This document shows positions 1 to 7,383 of a stretch of 33,712 nucleotides of DNA, in pieces. Position numbers and translations under genes: made by a program. Each line of letters begins with the position of its first letter. Within the stretch, counting starts at the first letter, position 1. The notes below the pieces were generated by a model. It made no database searches and was not told the DNA's origin. It saw nothing but the letters and a program-made list of their open reading frames with translations. The stretch spans positions 1 through 33,712 of the forward strand of contig CAMCNE010000015.1 in the NCBI GenBank assembly GCA_945875935.1, given 5' to 3'. The DNA comes from Bordetella parapertussis (GTDB taxonomy: Bacteria > Pseudomonadota > Gammaproteobacteria > Burkholderiales > Burkholderiaceae_C).

Positions 1-1323
1 GGTGACCAGTGGCACCGTGGTCGAGCGGCGACCGCCGAAGATGAAGGCATCGATGGCCACGCCGTTGGCGCTGTCCCACTCGGGGTCGAGCACCGGGTTG
101 TTGGTGGCGGCCACGGTGAAGCGGGCGTTCGGGTGCGCGGCCTTGGCGCCGGTTTCCTTGGCGATGGCCGGGGTCCAGTCCTTGCCTTGCCAGTCGATCA
201 GGTGCGCCGGCGGGGTGTCGGTCATGCCTTCCCACCACACGTCGCCGTCATCGGTGAGCGCCACGTTGGTGAACACCACGTCGTGCTTGAGCGAATCCAT
301 GCAGTTCGGGTTGGTCTTGTAGTTGGTGCCCGGAGCCACGCCGAAATAGCCAGCTTCGGGGTTGATGGCGTACATGCGGCCATCGGTGCCCGGCTTGATC
401 CAGGCGATGTCGTCACCGATGGTGGTGACCTTCCAGCCTGCGTAGCCGGCGGGTGGCACCAGCATCGAGAAGTTGGTCTTGCCGCACGCGCTCGGGAAGG
501 CGCCGGCCACGTGGTACTTCTTGCCGGCGGGCGAGGTCACGCCCAGCACCAGCATGTGCTCGGCCAACCAGCCCTGATCGCGGCCCATGGTCGAGGCGAT
601 GCGCAGCGCGAAGCACTTCTTGCCCAGCAGCGCGTTGCCGCCGTAGCCCGAACCGTAGCTCCAGATCTCGTGGGTCTCGGGGTAGTGCACGATGTACTTG
701 GTGCTGTTGCAAGGCCACGAGACATCCTTCTGGCCGGCTTCGAGCGGTGCGCCCACGGTGTGCACGCAGGGCACGAAGTCACCGTTGTCGCCCAGCACTT
801 CAATGGCAGCGCGACCCATGCGGGTCATGGTGCGCATGCTGATCGCCACATACGGGCTGTCAGACAGTTCCACGCCAATGTGCGAGATGTGCGAGCCGAT
901 CGGGCCCATCGAGAACGGCACCACATAAAGAGTACGGCCCTTCATCGCACCGCGGAACAAGGCCTTGTCGCCCGTTTGCAGCAGCGCGCGCATTTCGGCG
1001 GGCGCCATCCAGTTGTTGGTGGGGCCGGCTTCTTCCTTGCGCTCGCTGCAGATGTAGGTGCGGTCTTCGACGCGTGCCACGTCGCTGGGGTCGCTGATGG
1101 CGAGAAAGCTGTTGGGGCGCAGTTGAGCGTTGAGCTTTTTCATGGTGCCGTTGGCCACCAGCAGGTCGCACAGCCGCTCGTATTCGGCTTGCGAGCCGTC
1201 GCACCAGTACACGTCGGCCGCTTCGGTGAGCGCTGCAACGTCTGCCACCCAGGCCACGAGGCGCTGGTGCTTCAGGTAAGCGGGCACGTTCAAGCGTGGC
1301 CCTTCCATCACGGGACGGTTCAT
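1..1323 (-). CDS. pckG: Phosphoenolpyruvate carboxykinase (GTP), C-terminus cut by window edge
   Basis: The gene converts oxaloacetate and GTP to phosphoenolpyruvate, CO2 and GDP, the entry step of gluconeogenesis in the cytoplasm. The ATG at 1323 opens a frame that stays open to base 1 and gives 441 residues; the family usually has about 600, so roughly the last quarter lies outside the window. The GTP-type signature is visible: the phosphate-binding loop AGAFPSACGKTN at residues 274-285 with its reactive Cys280, then IGDDIAW at 302-308. GGNALLGKKC at 228-237 also fits. A GGAG Shine-Dalgarno lies about 5 bases before the ATG. The gene stands alone behind a structured leader. It is clearly the GTP and not the ATP enzyme. 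Confidence 0.97.
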   Translation of the reverse strand, partial: MNRPVMEGPRLNVPAYLKHQRLVAWVADVAALTEAADVYWCDGSQAEYERLCDLLVANGTMKKLNAQLRPNSFLAISDPSDVARVEDRTYICSERKEEAGPTNNWMAPAEMRALLQTGDKALFRGAMKGRTLYVVPFSMGPIGSHISHIGVELSDSPYVAISMRTMTRMGRAAIEVLGDNGDFVPCVHTVGAPLEAGQKDVSWPCNSTKYIVHYPETHEIWSYGSGYGGNALLGKKCFALRIASTMGRDQGWLAEHMLVLGVTSPAGKKYHVAGAFPSACGKTNFSMLVPPAGYAGWKVTTIGDDIAWIKPGTDGRMYAINPEAGYFGVAPGTNYKTNPNCMDSLKHDVVFTNVALTDDGDVWWEGMTDTPPAHLIDWQGKDWTPAIAKETGAKAAHPNARFTVAATNNPVLDPEWDSANGVAIDAFIFGGRRSTTVPLVT

Positions 1324-1357
1324 GGGAACTCCAATCAAAGGTAAAGACAAAAACGGG

Positions 1358-1395
1358 ATTGGGCGAACCCCGCCTCGCACCGAGGCTCGCCCAAT
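1358..1395 (-). promoter_or_regulatory. Leader hairpin of pckG, possible attenuator or ribosome-access switch
   Basis: On the minus strand the leader contains ATTGGGCGA (1395-1387) and its exact complement TCGCCCAAT (1366-1358). They enclose a second 6-bp stem, GCCTCG/CGAGGC, with a 3-base loop and a 5-base one-sided bulge. Four bases after the stem come five T (1353-1349), so the structure resembles a weak intrinsic terminator about 25 bases before the pckG start. The 3' arm includes CCAATC, which can also pair with GATTGG overlapping the Shine-Dalgarno (1336-1331). The two pairings exclude each other. The structure is seen in the sequence; its function is inferred. The rest of the 200-base gap (1396-1523) shows no clear promoter. 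Confidence 0.45.
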
Positions 1396-1523
1396 ACCAC
1401 ACGCTTTACCGCCGACCTGTCCGGGGGAACGAGATTGTGACGTCGAAATCGACCTTTGCGGCACGGCCGCGATCAATGCGATGGATCTTCGATCGCGCTT
1501 AGCGTGTGTTTGCCTCGCGGAGG

Positions 1524-3038
1524 TCAGGCTTTGACGGCCCCTGGGCGTTTGGCTTCCACCACAAAACGGGCCGCCGTGTCGACGGCGCTTTGTGCATCGG
1601 CCGGATCGGCCACTGCCCGCAGATCGGCTCGCAACTGCTTGCGGTCAAGGGTGAACACGATGCTGCCGCGCTGGTCTGGCCGGCTGTAGTGGATGTTCGG
1701 GTTGAAAGGCAAGGCGGCTGCCACGCGGCTCGGCGGCAGGCCGTGGCTGCTGATCGAGGTGCCGCAGAACTCGGTGGCCACCACGCGCGCGCCGGGCCGG
1801 TCGAAGTCGGTCTTCAGGTCGGCCACCACGCTGGAGTGCACGTCGCCGCCGAGCACCACCACGCCGGGCACGCGCTTTTTGTCGACGACGCCGAGCAGCC
1901 GCGCGCGGGCAGCGGGGTAGCCGTCCCAGCCGTCGGTCCAGTAGGTGCCGCCGCCGTTGGCGGTGTCGCTCCAGCTGTGGCGGGTCATCAGGGTCTGCTG
2001 CGCCACCAGGTTCCAGGGGCGCTCCAGGCTCCAGCCCTGCGCCAGCCAGCGTTCCTGATCTGCGCCCAGCAGGCTGCGTGCGGGATCACCCAGCTGCGGG
2101 CAATCCTTGGCGGCCACGGTGTTGGAGCCGCCGCGGTCTGGCCGCGGGCAGGCCTGGGGATCGCGGTACTGCCGGTCGTCAAGCAGGTGGATGCGCGCCA
2201 GCGTGCCCCAGTCGAGCCGGCCCGTGATGCGCATCGAGGCGCCCGGCACATCGAGCTTCGGCCGTGCCGACATCGGAAACGGCATGTGCTCCCAGTAGGC
2301 CTGATAGGCCGCGGCACGCTGCTCGGCGAAGTCGCTCTGCAACTGCTGTCCCTGCAGATTGGCGTAGTCGTTGTCGACCTCGTGGTCGTCCCACACCATC
2401 AGCCACGGCGCGCTGGCGTGGGCGGCCTGCAGCAAGGGGTCGCGCTTGTAGGTGGCGTAGCGCTCGCGGTAGGCCGGCAGCGTCTTCACGTAGCCGCCTT
2501 CATGGCGGCGCACGGCGTCAGCAGGCGAGCCGGTTTCATAGATGTAGTCGCCCAGAAACATCACCAGATCGAGCGACTGCCCGGCGATGTCGCGCCACGC
2601 GGCGTAGTGGCCGGCATCAAACCGCTGGCAGCTGGCAATCGCAAAGCGCAGCGGCGCGGCGGCGTTGGGCGCGGGCGCGGTGCGGGTGCGTCCGGTGGCG
2701 CTGCGGTCGCCCAGGGCCGTGAAGCGGTACCAGTACCAGCGAGCCGGCGCGAGCCCGAGCGGCTCGGCGTGCACGCTGTGCGCCCAGTCGGCATCGGCCG
2801 TGTGCGTGCCACGCGCGGCGATCTGCTTGAAGCCTTCGTCGTGCGCCAGCTCCCACTGCACCTCCACCTGCGCGGGCAGGTCGCCGCCGGTCAGCCGCGT
2901 CCACAGCACCACGCTGCTGGGCGTGGGGTGGCCTGAGGCGATGCCCAGATCGAAGCGGGGCTGCTCGCCTTGCGCGGCCATCGCCACCGGTGTGGCGGCA
3001 CCGCAGACCTGCAAAAACCGTCGTCGGGTCAGGCTCAT
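1524..3038 (-). CDS. phoD: PhoD-family alkaline phosphatase/phosphodiesterase, Tat-exported
   Basis: This is a PhoD-like metallophosphatase that releases phosphate from phosphomonoesters and diesters outside the cytoplasm; the family uses Fe and Ca ions. The frame is open far upstream, but the ATG at 3038 is chosen because it puts a twin-arginine signal at the N-terminus (TRRRFLQV at residues 4-11) and has an AGGAG upstream. This gives 504 residues. Expected motifs are visible: an N-terminal beta-sandwich part with SGHPTPSSVVLWTRL at 35-49, SC at 136-137, GDYIYE at 163-168, WDDHEVDND at 216-224, and the metal site GGDVHSS at 397-403. It lies 26 bases after an exported protein of unknown function and is probably the last gene of a five-gene unit beginning at the PPIase. 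The family call is firm; the substrate is unknown. Confidence 0.93.
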   Translation of the reverse strand: MSLTRRRFLQVCGAATPVAMAAQGEQPRFDLGIASGHPTPSSVVLWTRLTGGDLPAQVEVQWELAHDEGFKQIAARGTHTADADWAHSVHAEPLGLAPARWYWYRFTALGDRSATGRTRTAPAPNAAAPLRFAIASCQRFDAGHYAAWRDIAGQSLDLVMFLGDYIYETGSPADAVRRHEGGYVKTLPAYRERYATYKRDPLLQAAHASAPWLMVWDDHEVDNDYANLQGQQLQSDFAEQRAAAYQAYWEHMPFPMSARPKLDVPGASMRITGRLDWGTLARIHLLDDRQYRDPQACPRPDRGGSNTVAAKDCPQLGDPARSLLGADQERWLAQGWSLERPWNLVAQQTLMTRHSWSDTANGGGTYWTDGWDGYPAARARLLGVVDKKRVPGVVVLGGDVHSSVVADLKTDFDRPGARVVATEFCGTSISSHGLPPSRVAAALPFNPNIHYSRPDQRGSIVFTLDRKQLRADLRAVADPADAQSAVDTAARFVVEAKRPGAVKA

Positions 3039-3064
3039 GGTCGCGCTGTCTCCTGATTCCGTGT

Positions 3065-3733
3065 TCAGTGCCGATGCGTGGCCTGCCGCCAGCCGGCTTG
3101 CACATCGAGCGATTCGGCCGCCCTGACTGCCGGGTCGTAGGCCATGTCGCCGAAGTCGGCGGCGTCGATGCGGGCGTAGCCGGCGCTGCGATGGCCCGGC
3201 AGATCCCAATCGGCCGGTGCGCCCGGTCGGGATTCGAGCAAGTCGAAGCGAACCAGCGTGCGGCCGTTGATGAGCTGCGTGAGCCGCGCGGGCAGGTTCA
3301 GGCGGTCGTCCCAGTCGACCCCCGCGGCACCTCGCGCGCTGCCGAAGCGAGACAGCTCGGACCAGTCCGGCTCGATGCCCAAGGTGGCCAATTCGCCGGC
3401 GCTGTAATCGACCACCGTGCGCTGTGCGTGCAACACCCGCTGCAGCGAAATGCGGCCGTGCACATCGCGCTGCCAGATCTCTTCGGTGCCGCCCTTGTGG
3501 ATCGCCACCGTGTCGGCTTGGCGCCAAAACACCCATTCCTGCTGCCGCACCGTGCTGCCGCTGGCGTCGACTCCGGCGACCACCACCACCCGGTACCGGG
3601 CTGCGAGCGGTGCGTCAGCGGCAGCCCCAGCCTCGGTCACGCCCCTCGGCGTTTGTGCCAGCGCGCCGCCACAGGCCAAGGCCAAAGCCGCTAGCGCGAT
3701 CGCCCTGCGCAGTCCGTCAGAAGCCGAATGCAT
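3065..3733 (-). CDS. Exported protein of unknown function between phoA-type and phoD-type genes
   Basis: I do not recognise this 222-residue protein. Residues 1-27 look like a Sec signal peptide: an arginine pair, then a hydrophobic stretch AIALAALALACGGALA followed by Q. The mature part is mostly polar, with VVVVAGVDASGSTVRQQEWVF near residue 50 and several tryptophans, and shows no cysteine pair or metal motif. The ATG at 3733 lies inside the end of the alkaline phosphatase gene (17-base overlap), so translation is probably coupled. The phoD-type gene starts 26 bases after its stop. This position suggests a periplasmic accessory or binding protein for the phosphatases, but that is inference from context only. 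Confidence 0.8.
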   Translation of the reverse strand: MHSASDGLRRAIALAALALACGGALAQTPRGVTEAGAAADAPLAARYRVVVVAGVDASGSTVRQQEWVFWRQADTVAIHKGGTEEIWQRDVHGRISLQRVLHAQRTVVDYSAGELATLGIEPDWSELSRFGSARGAAGVDWDDRLNLPARLTQLINGRTLVRFDLLESRPGAPADWDLPGHRSAGYARIDAADFGDMAYDPAVRAAESLDVQAGWRQATHRH

Positions 3734-5318
3734 CGCGCATCACGTGAAAGATCCAGTTCTGCTCCATCGAGCCGCGCACCAGATGGGCCTTGGGGCCGCG
3801 CGCGTAGATGGCCACGTCCTCGCCAGCGTGCGTCTCCGAGCCCAGCGGCACGGCAGCTTCCTGCAGGAAGTCCAGCCCGGCGGTGTCCACGCGGGTCAGG
3901 TCGGGGCGGCCCAAGGCGCGGTGGCCCGGGCCGTTGGCATAGCCGAGTGTGGTGAAGGGCAGGCCGTTGGCGTCCTTGCTGGGCGCCAGCGGCGCGCCAT
4001 CGGTGGCCGGCACTTCACGCACCAGACCCAGGATGTCGTTGCCCCGGCTGGGGTAGCCGGCGATGGTGAGTGTGTGGCTGTGATCGGCGGTGACGATGAT
4101 CAGCGTGTCCTTCGGGTCGGTGTGGTCCATCGCGTAGCGGACTGCGCGTGCGAACTCGATGGTCTCGAGCAGCGCGCGCTTGGCATTGCCGGCATGGTGG
4201 GCGTGGTCGATGCGTCCGGCTTCGACGTGCAAGAAGTAGCCCTTGCGATCTTTTTGCAGCATCTGCAGCGACTTGGCCGTCATCTCGCTCAGGCTGGGCT
4301 CACCCGCGCCGTCTTTGGCCCTGTCGGCTTCGTACTGCATGTGCGAAGGCTCGAACAGCCCCAGCACATGCGTGGCGCGGGTGGCGTCCAGAGCGTCGAA
4401 CTGCTGGCGGTTCCACACATAAGCCGCGCCAGCCCCGCGAGTGGTCAGCCATTCGGCGGTCAGGTCACGGCCATCGGCGCGGCGGCCTTTGCCCTTGGGG
4501 TGTTCGGGGTCTGCCGCATTCACGCCATCGTGGCTGGCCGGCATGAAATTCATGCGCCCGCCGCCCATGGCCACCTTCAGGCTGCGGCGCACCGCGGGCG
4601 AGACCTCGATCAACTGCCGCGCGATGTCCTTGACGCTGCCTTCAGCACCGCGACAGGGCGCGCCGTGGCTGAGCTCGGGCTGGTTCGAATCGGCCTCCCA
4701 GTCGCGATAGGCGATGTGGGCGTACAGCGCTGCGGGCGTGGCGTGGGTCAGCCGTGCGGTGGTCACGATGCCGGTGGATTTGCCCGACTCAGCCGCGTAT
4801 TCAAGGATGGTCTTGAGCGCATGGGCGCGGTTGACCTCGGCGCTGCATTCGCCACGCGGCGTCAGGTGGTCGACCGACAGCATGCCCTCGCGCGCCTTGT
4901 AGCCGGTGGCCATGGCGGTCATGGTCGGCGCCGAGTCCGAGGTTTGCTGGTCCCACGAATACGTCTTGGACAGCGCGGCGTAAGGCATGTTCTCGAACGA
5001 CAGCCGATTTTCCTCGCCGGGACGGCCGGCCAGCTGGCCTTCAAGAATGCGTGCGGCCGTCACGGTCGAAATGCCCATGCCGTCGCCCACGAAGAGGATC
5101 ACGTTTTTCGCCCGCGCGTTGTGGGGGCTCAGTCGCTTGCCGGCTTCGATGAAGACTTGGCCCGCGCGGTTCCAGTCGGCCACCGACTCCGGGCCCTTGA
5201 CCACCGGTTGGGCCGCTTGCAACGGCGCAGCCAGCCAAAGGCCGCAACACAGCACTGCCGTCGCCGAGCACGCGGCGATGGGGCGGTTTGCGAACGGTGG
5301 ACTGCGGCGCGAGAACAT
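3717..5318 (-). CDS. phoA: PhoA-type alkaline phosphatase, exported
   Basis: This is an alkaline phosphatase of the PhoA superfamily (two Zn, one Mg), which hydrolyses phosphomonoesters in the periplasm. The protein has 533 residues, with a signal peptide over about residues 1-36. The catalytic set is complete: Asp79 in VGDGMG, nucleophile Ser129 in TSDSAPTMTAMATG, THATPAA at 191-197, VEAGRIDHAHHAGN at 365-378 (Glu366, Asp371, His375), TADHSH at 410-415, and the last zinc histidine in ETHAGEDV (His497). The ATG at 5318 has an AGGAG 10 bases upstream. The 3' end overlaps the next exported protein by 17 bases, and the HupE-like gene ends 78 bases upstream. Its length is above that of E. coli PhoA (471), which is usual for this environmental branch. 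Confidence 0.95.
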   Translation of the reverse strand: MFSRRSPPFANRPIAACSATAVLCCGLWLAAPLQAAQPVVKGPESVADWNRAGQVFIEAGKRLSPHNARAKNVILFVGDGMGISTVTAARILEGQLAGRPGEENRLSFENMPYAALSKTYSWDQQTSDSAPTMTAMATGYKAREGMLSVDHLTPRGECSAEVNRAHALKTILEYAAESGKSTGIVTTARLTHATPAALYAHIAYRDWEADSNQPELSHGAPCRGAEGSVKDIARQLIEVSPAVRRSLKVAMGGGRMNFMPASHDGVNAADPEHPKGKGRRADGRDLTAEWLTTRGAGAAYVWNRQQFDALDATRATHVLGLFEPSHMQYEADRAKDGAGEPSLSEMTAKSLQMLQKDRKGYFLHVEAGRIDHAHHAGNAKRALLETIEFARAVRYAMDHTDPKDTLIIVTADHSHTLTIAGYPSRGNDILGLVREVPATDGAPLAPSKDANGLPFTTLGYANGPGHRALGRPDLTRVDTAGLDFLQEAAVPLGSETHAGEDVAIYARGPKAHLVRGSMEQNWIFHVMRDAFGF

Positions 5319-5396
5319 GGCGGCGGGCTCCTGAATCGGTGGGTGCGCGTCACTGATTTTGCTCGCCGGGCGGCTCAGCCCCGGCCGCCGTGGCGA

Positions 5397-6347
5397 TCAG
5401 GCCGCAACGATGGCAAACACGCGTTCTACTGCCCAGTATGCCGCCATGGTGCCGATCGCATACAGCGCGGCCAGCCGCGCCTGCGGCACCACCGGAAGCT
5501 GCCGCACCGCGCGGTACACCAGCCACGCCGCGCCCACGGTCAGCAACTGGCCGATCTCGACGCCCACATTGAAGGTCAGCAGCGCCAGCATGAAATGGCT
5601 GTCCGGCAGGCCGATCTCCTGCAAGGCGCCGGCAAAGCCCAGGCCGTGCACCAGACCGAACCCGAATGCCACCAGCGCCGGCCAGCGCCGAGCCAGCGTC
5701 TCGCGATCGCGCAGCGCCTCGCTGGCCACCAGCATGATCGACAGCGCGATGGTGGCTTCCACCGGCGGCGAGCGCAGCACCAGCCAGCCCAGCGCGCTGC
5801 TGGCCAGCGTGAGGCTGTGCGCCACGGTGAAGGCGGTGATGGTGAGGATCAGCCGCTTGTGAAAGCCCACCAGGAACAGCAGCCCGATCACGAACAGCAG
5901 GTGGTCGAAGCCGCTCAGGATGTGCTCGATGCCCAGCACCGTGTAGGCCGAGGCCACCTCGCTCATGCCGCGCTGGTCGTCAGCGGTGCCGTACAGGTGC
6001 ACCTTGGGTTGCCCTTCGGTCAGGGTGTAGGCGCGCAGCTGGCCGTCGAGCCAGGTGATCTTGACGATGGCCGCCGAGAACTTCTGGCCCACGCCGTCGA
6101 CCGACAGCTCGCCCTTGAGACCGCCTTCGCCGCAGCGCACCTCACGCGCGTCGCCCTGACAGCCCTCGGGCCACACGGGCGTCAGCGAGTTTTCAGCCAC
6201 GCGTTCGCTCGCGGCCCATTGCCAGGTGAACTGGCCGGGTGCGTGCTCGCGCATTTCCAGCTCGGCCATGCTCATCTCGTGCGCCGAGGCGGCCACGCCG
6301 ATCAGCGCCAGCGCAGCCAGCACCAGCCATCGCCAGCTGCGGCTCAT
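5397..6347 (-). CDS. HupE/UreJ-family membrane protein
   Basis: The protein has 316 residues. A signal peptide (residues 1-22, ending ASA) is followed by an extracytoplasmic domain to about residue 125 and then six to seven hydrophobic segments. The motif GIEHILSGFDHLLFVIGLL opens the membrane part and is the hallmark of the HupE/UreJ_2 family. Further conserved histidines lie in HSLTLA and in GLVHGLGFAGAL. HupE and UreJ proteins are known or proposed metal (nickel) permeases. No hydrogenase or urease genes are nearby, so a role in metal handling for the neighbouring metallophosphatases is a reasonable inference but unproven. The ATG at 6347 overlaps the stop of the PPIase gene by 4 bases (ATGA), indicating translational coupling. 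Confidence 0.88.
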   Translation of the reverse strand: MSRSWRWLVLAALALIGVAASAHEMSMAELEMREHAPGQFTWQWAASERVAENSLTPVWPEGCQGDAREVRCGEGGLKGELSVDGVGQKFSAAIVKITWLDGQLRAYTLTEGQPKVHLYGTADDQRGMSEVASAYTVLGIEHILSGFDHLLFVIGLLFLVGFHKRLILTITAFTVAHSLTLASSALGWLVLRSPPVEATIALSIMLVASEALRDRETLARRWPALVAFGFGLVHGLGFAGALQEIGLPDSHFMLALLTFNVGVEIGQLLTVGAAWLVYRAVRQLPVVPQARLAALYAIGTMAAYWAVERVFAIVAA

Positions 6348-7231
6348 TTCGCGGTGCCCTCAACCTGCAGGGTGTACTTCTTGGCCATCTCGCGAACGGC
6401 ACTGGTTCGCAGCTCGGCCATCGTCGTGTCGACCCAGTCTTGGCGCACGACGTTGCGAACCACGTCGAAATCGGCGGGCTGCTTGGCGGTCACGGCGTCC
6501 AGCCGCATCGCTCGCGGGCCGCTGGTCGTCGGCAGGACGCGCCAGATGCCCGGTTCACCGGCGGCCAGCGCCGTGCTGAACTCGTCGCCGTAGCTGGCGC
6601 GCAGGTTTTCCAGCGGGCGACCCTTGAACACCCGCAGGCTGGCTTCTGTTTGCGCTTGCGTCGATCCCGACGGGCCGGCGTTCAGCGTTTGAACCAGGGC
6701 ATTGAGTTCGGCTTCGGTGGGCGTGCCGGGCAGCACGGCCTCTTCGAAGTCGTAGCGTGGGGGTTGGTCGTACTTCGCGCGACGGGCTTCGAACCACTCG
6801 CGCAGCTTTGGCTCGTCGATGGGCGGCAGCCGCAGCGTGGGCTCGATCGCCATCAGGGACTTGAAGATGACCCGCTCGCGGATGGTGGGGTCACCCCTGT
6901 CGAGCCGCAACGCCAAGCCTTCGCGGTAGAGCACCTCGTTGTCGAGCCAGGTTTGGCGTAAAGCGGCCAGTTCCTTGTCGTTGGGCGCGTGGCCCCGGGC
7001 GTCGCTGAAGACCTTTCGGGCCTCGGCATCGACCGCAGCGCCCATCACGATCGTCTTGGTGTCCTTGGTCTTGTCGAGCAGCACATGGTCGGCTGCAAAC
7101 ACCAGGCCGCCGAGCAGCACGAAATGCAGCAGCGGCTCGCGCAGCCAGTGGGGTCTTGAGGGGGTTGCGGCTTGCGTGGCGGCAGGCGATGCGGACGGGT
7201 GAGGCAGCGATTCAGACATCGGCGTGGACAT
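6344..7231 (-). CDS. Membrane-anchored parvulin-like peptidyl-prolyl isomerase
   Basis: The product has about 295 residues. A short proline/serine-rich cytoplasmic tail is followed by one transmembrane anchor around residues 33-50 (FVLLGGLVFAADHVLL) and then a large periplasmic part. The segment with YREGLALRLDRGDPTIRERV is typical of the SurA/PpiD-like proteins found next to HupE/UreJ genes. The C-terminal rotamase domain is recognisable only loosely. Such proteins help extracytoplasmic proteins fold. The frame is open from a GTG at 7258; ATG codons lie at 7231 and 7219 and none has a clear Shine-Dalgarno, so the start is uncertain. The stop overlaps the hupE-like start by 4 bases. It is the first gene of the probable five-gene phosphatase unit. 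Confidence 0.8.
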   Translation of the reverse strand: MSTPMSESLPHPSASPAATQAATPSRPHWLREPLLHFVLLGGLVFAADHVLLDKTKDTKTIVMGAAVDAEARKVFSDARGHAPNDKELAALRQTWLDNEVLYREGLALRLDRGDPTIRERVIFKSLMAIEPTLRLPPIDEPKLREWFEARRAKYDQPPRYDFEEAVLPGTPTEAELNALVQTLNAGPSGSTQAQTEASLRVFKGRPLENLRASYGDEFSTALAAGEPGIWRVLPTTSGPRAMRLDAVTAKQPADFDVVRNVVRQDWVDTTMAELRTSAVREMAKKYTLQVEGTAK

Positions 7232-7324
7232 GGTCAGATTCAGCGTGAGAAGAGCCACAAATCGTAGGCGGCGTCAGCGACAGGCGTAAGACGAAACCCG
7301 ATTGACAGCACCCTTTGGAGAGGC

Positions 7325-7359
7325 AAAAAAACGCCGCGCGGTTTTGCCGCGCGGCGTTT
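7325..7359 (-). terminator. Strong intrinsic terminator of the PHP phosphoesterase gene
   Basis: On the minus strand an 11-bp perfect GC-rich stem (7357-7347 pairing with 7341-7331) closes a 5-base loop and runs straight into seven T (7331-7325). It starts 24 bases after the stop at 7384. It should end transcription of the upstream phosphoesterase and thereby separate that gene from the PPIase-hupE-phoA-phoD unit, which then needs its own promoter in about 7232-7324. Confidence 0.93.
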
Positions 7360-7383
7360 CAGGGGGTCAAGCCGCGTTCTGGA

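Noticed and set aside
3417..6593. 1058-residue open frame on the plus strand opposite phoA and hupE-like genes
   Set aside because: It is antisense to genes with complete catalytic motifs, its composition is rich in Arg, His, Gly and Ala, and no family motif is visible. It results from GC-rich third codon positions.
7277..7308. Pho box before the PPIase-hupE-phoA unit
   Set aside because: On the minus strand CTGTCAA and CTGTCGC occur, but 25 bases apart and not with the 11-base period of a PhoB site. It could still be a regulatory repeat, but the match is too weak to call.
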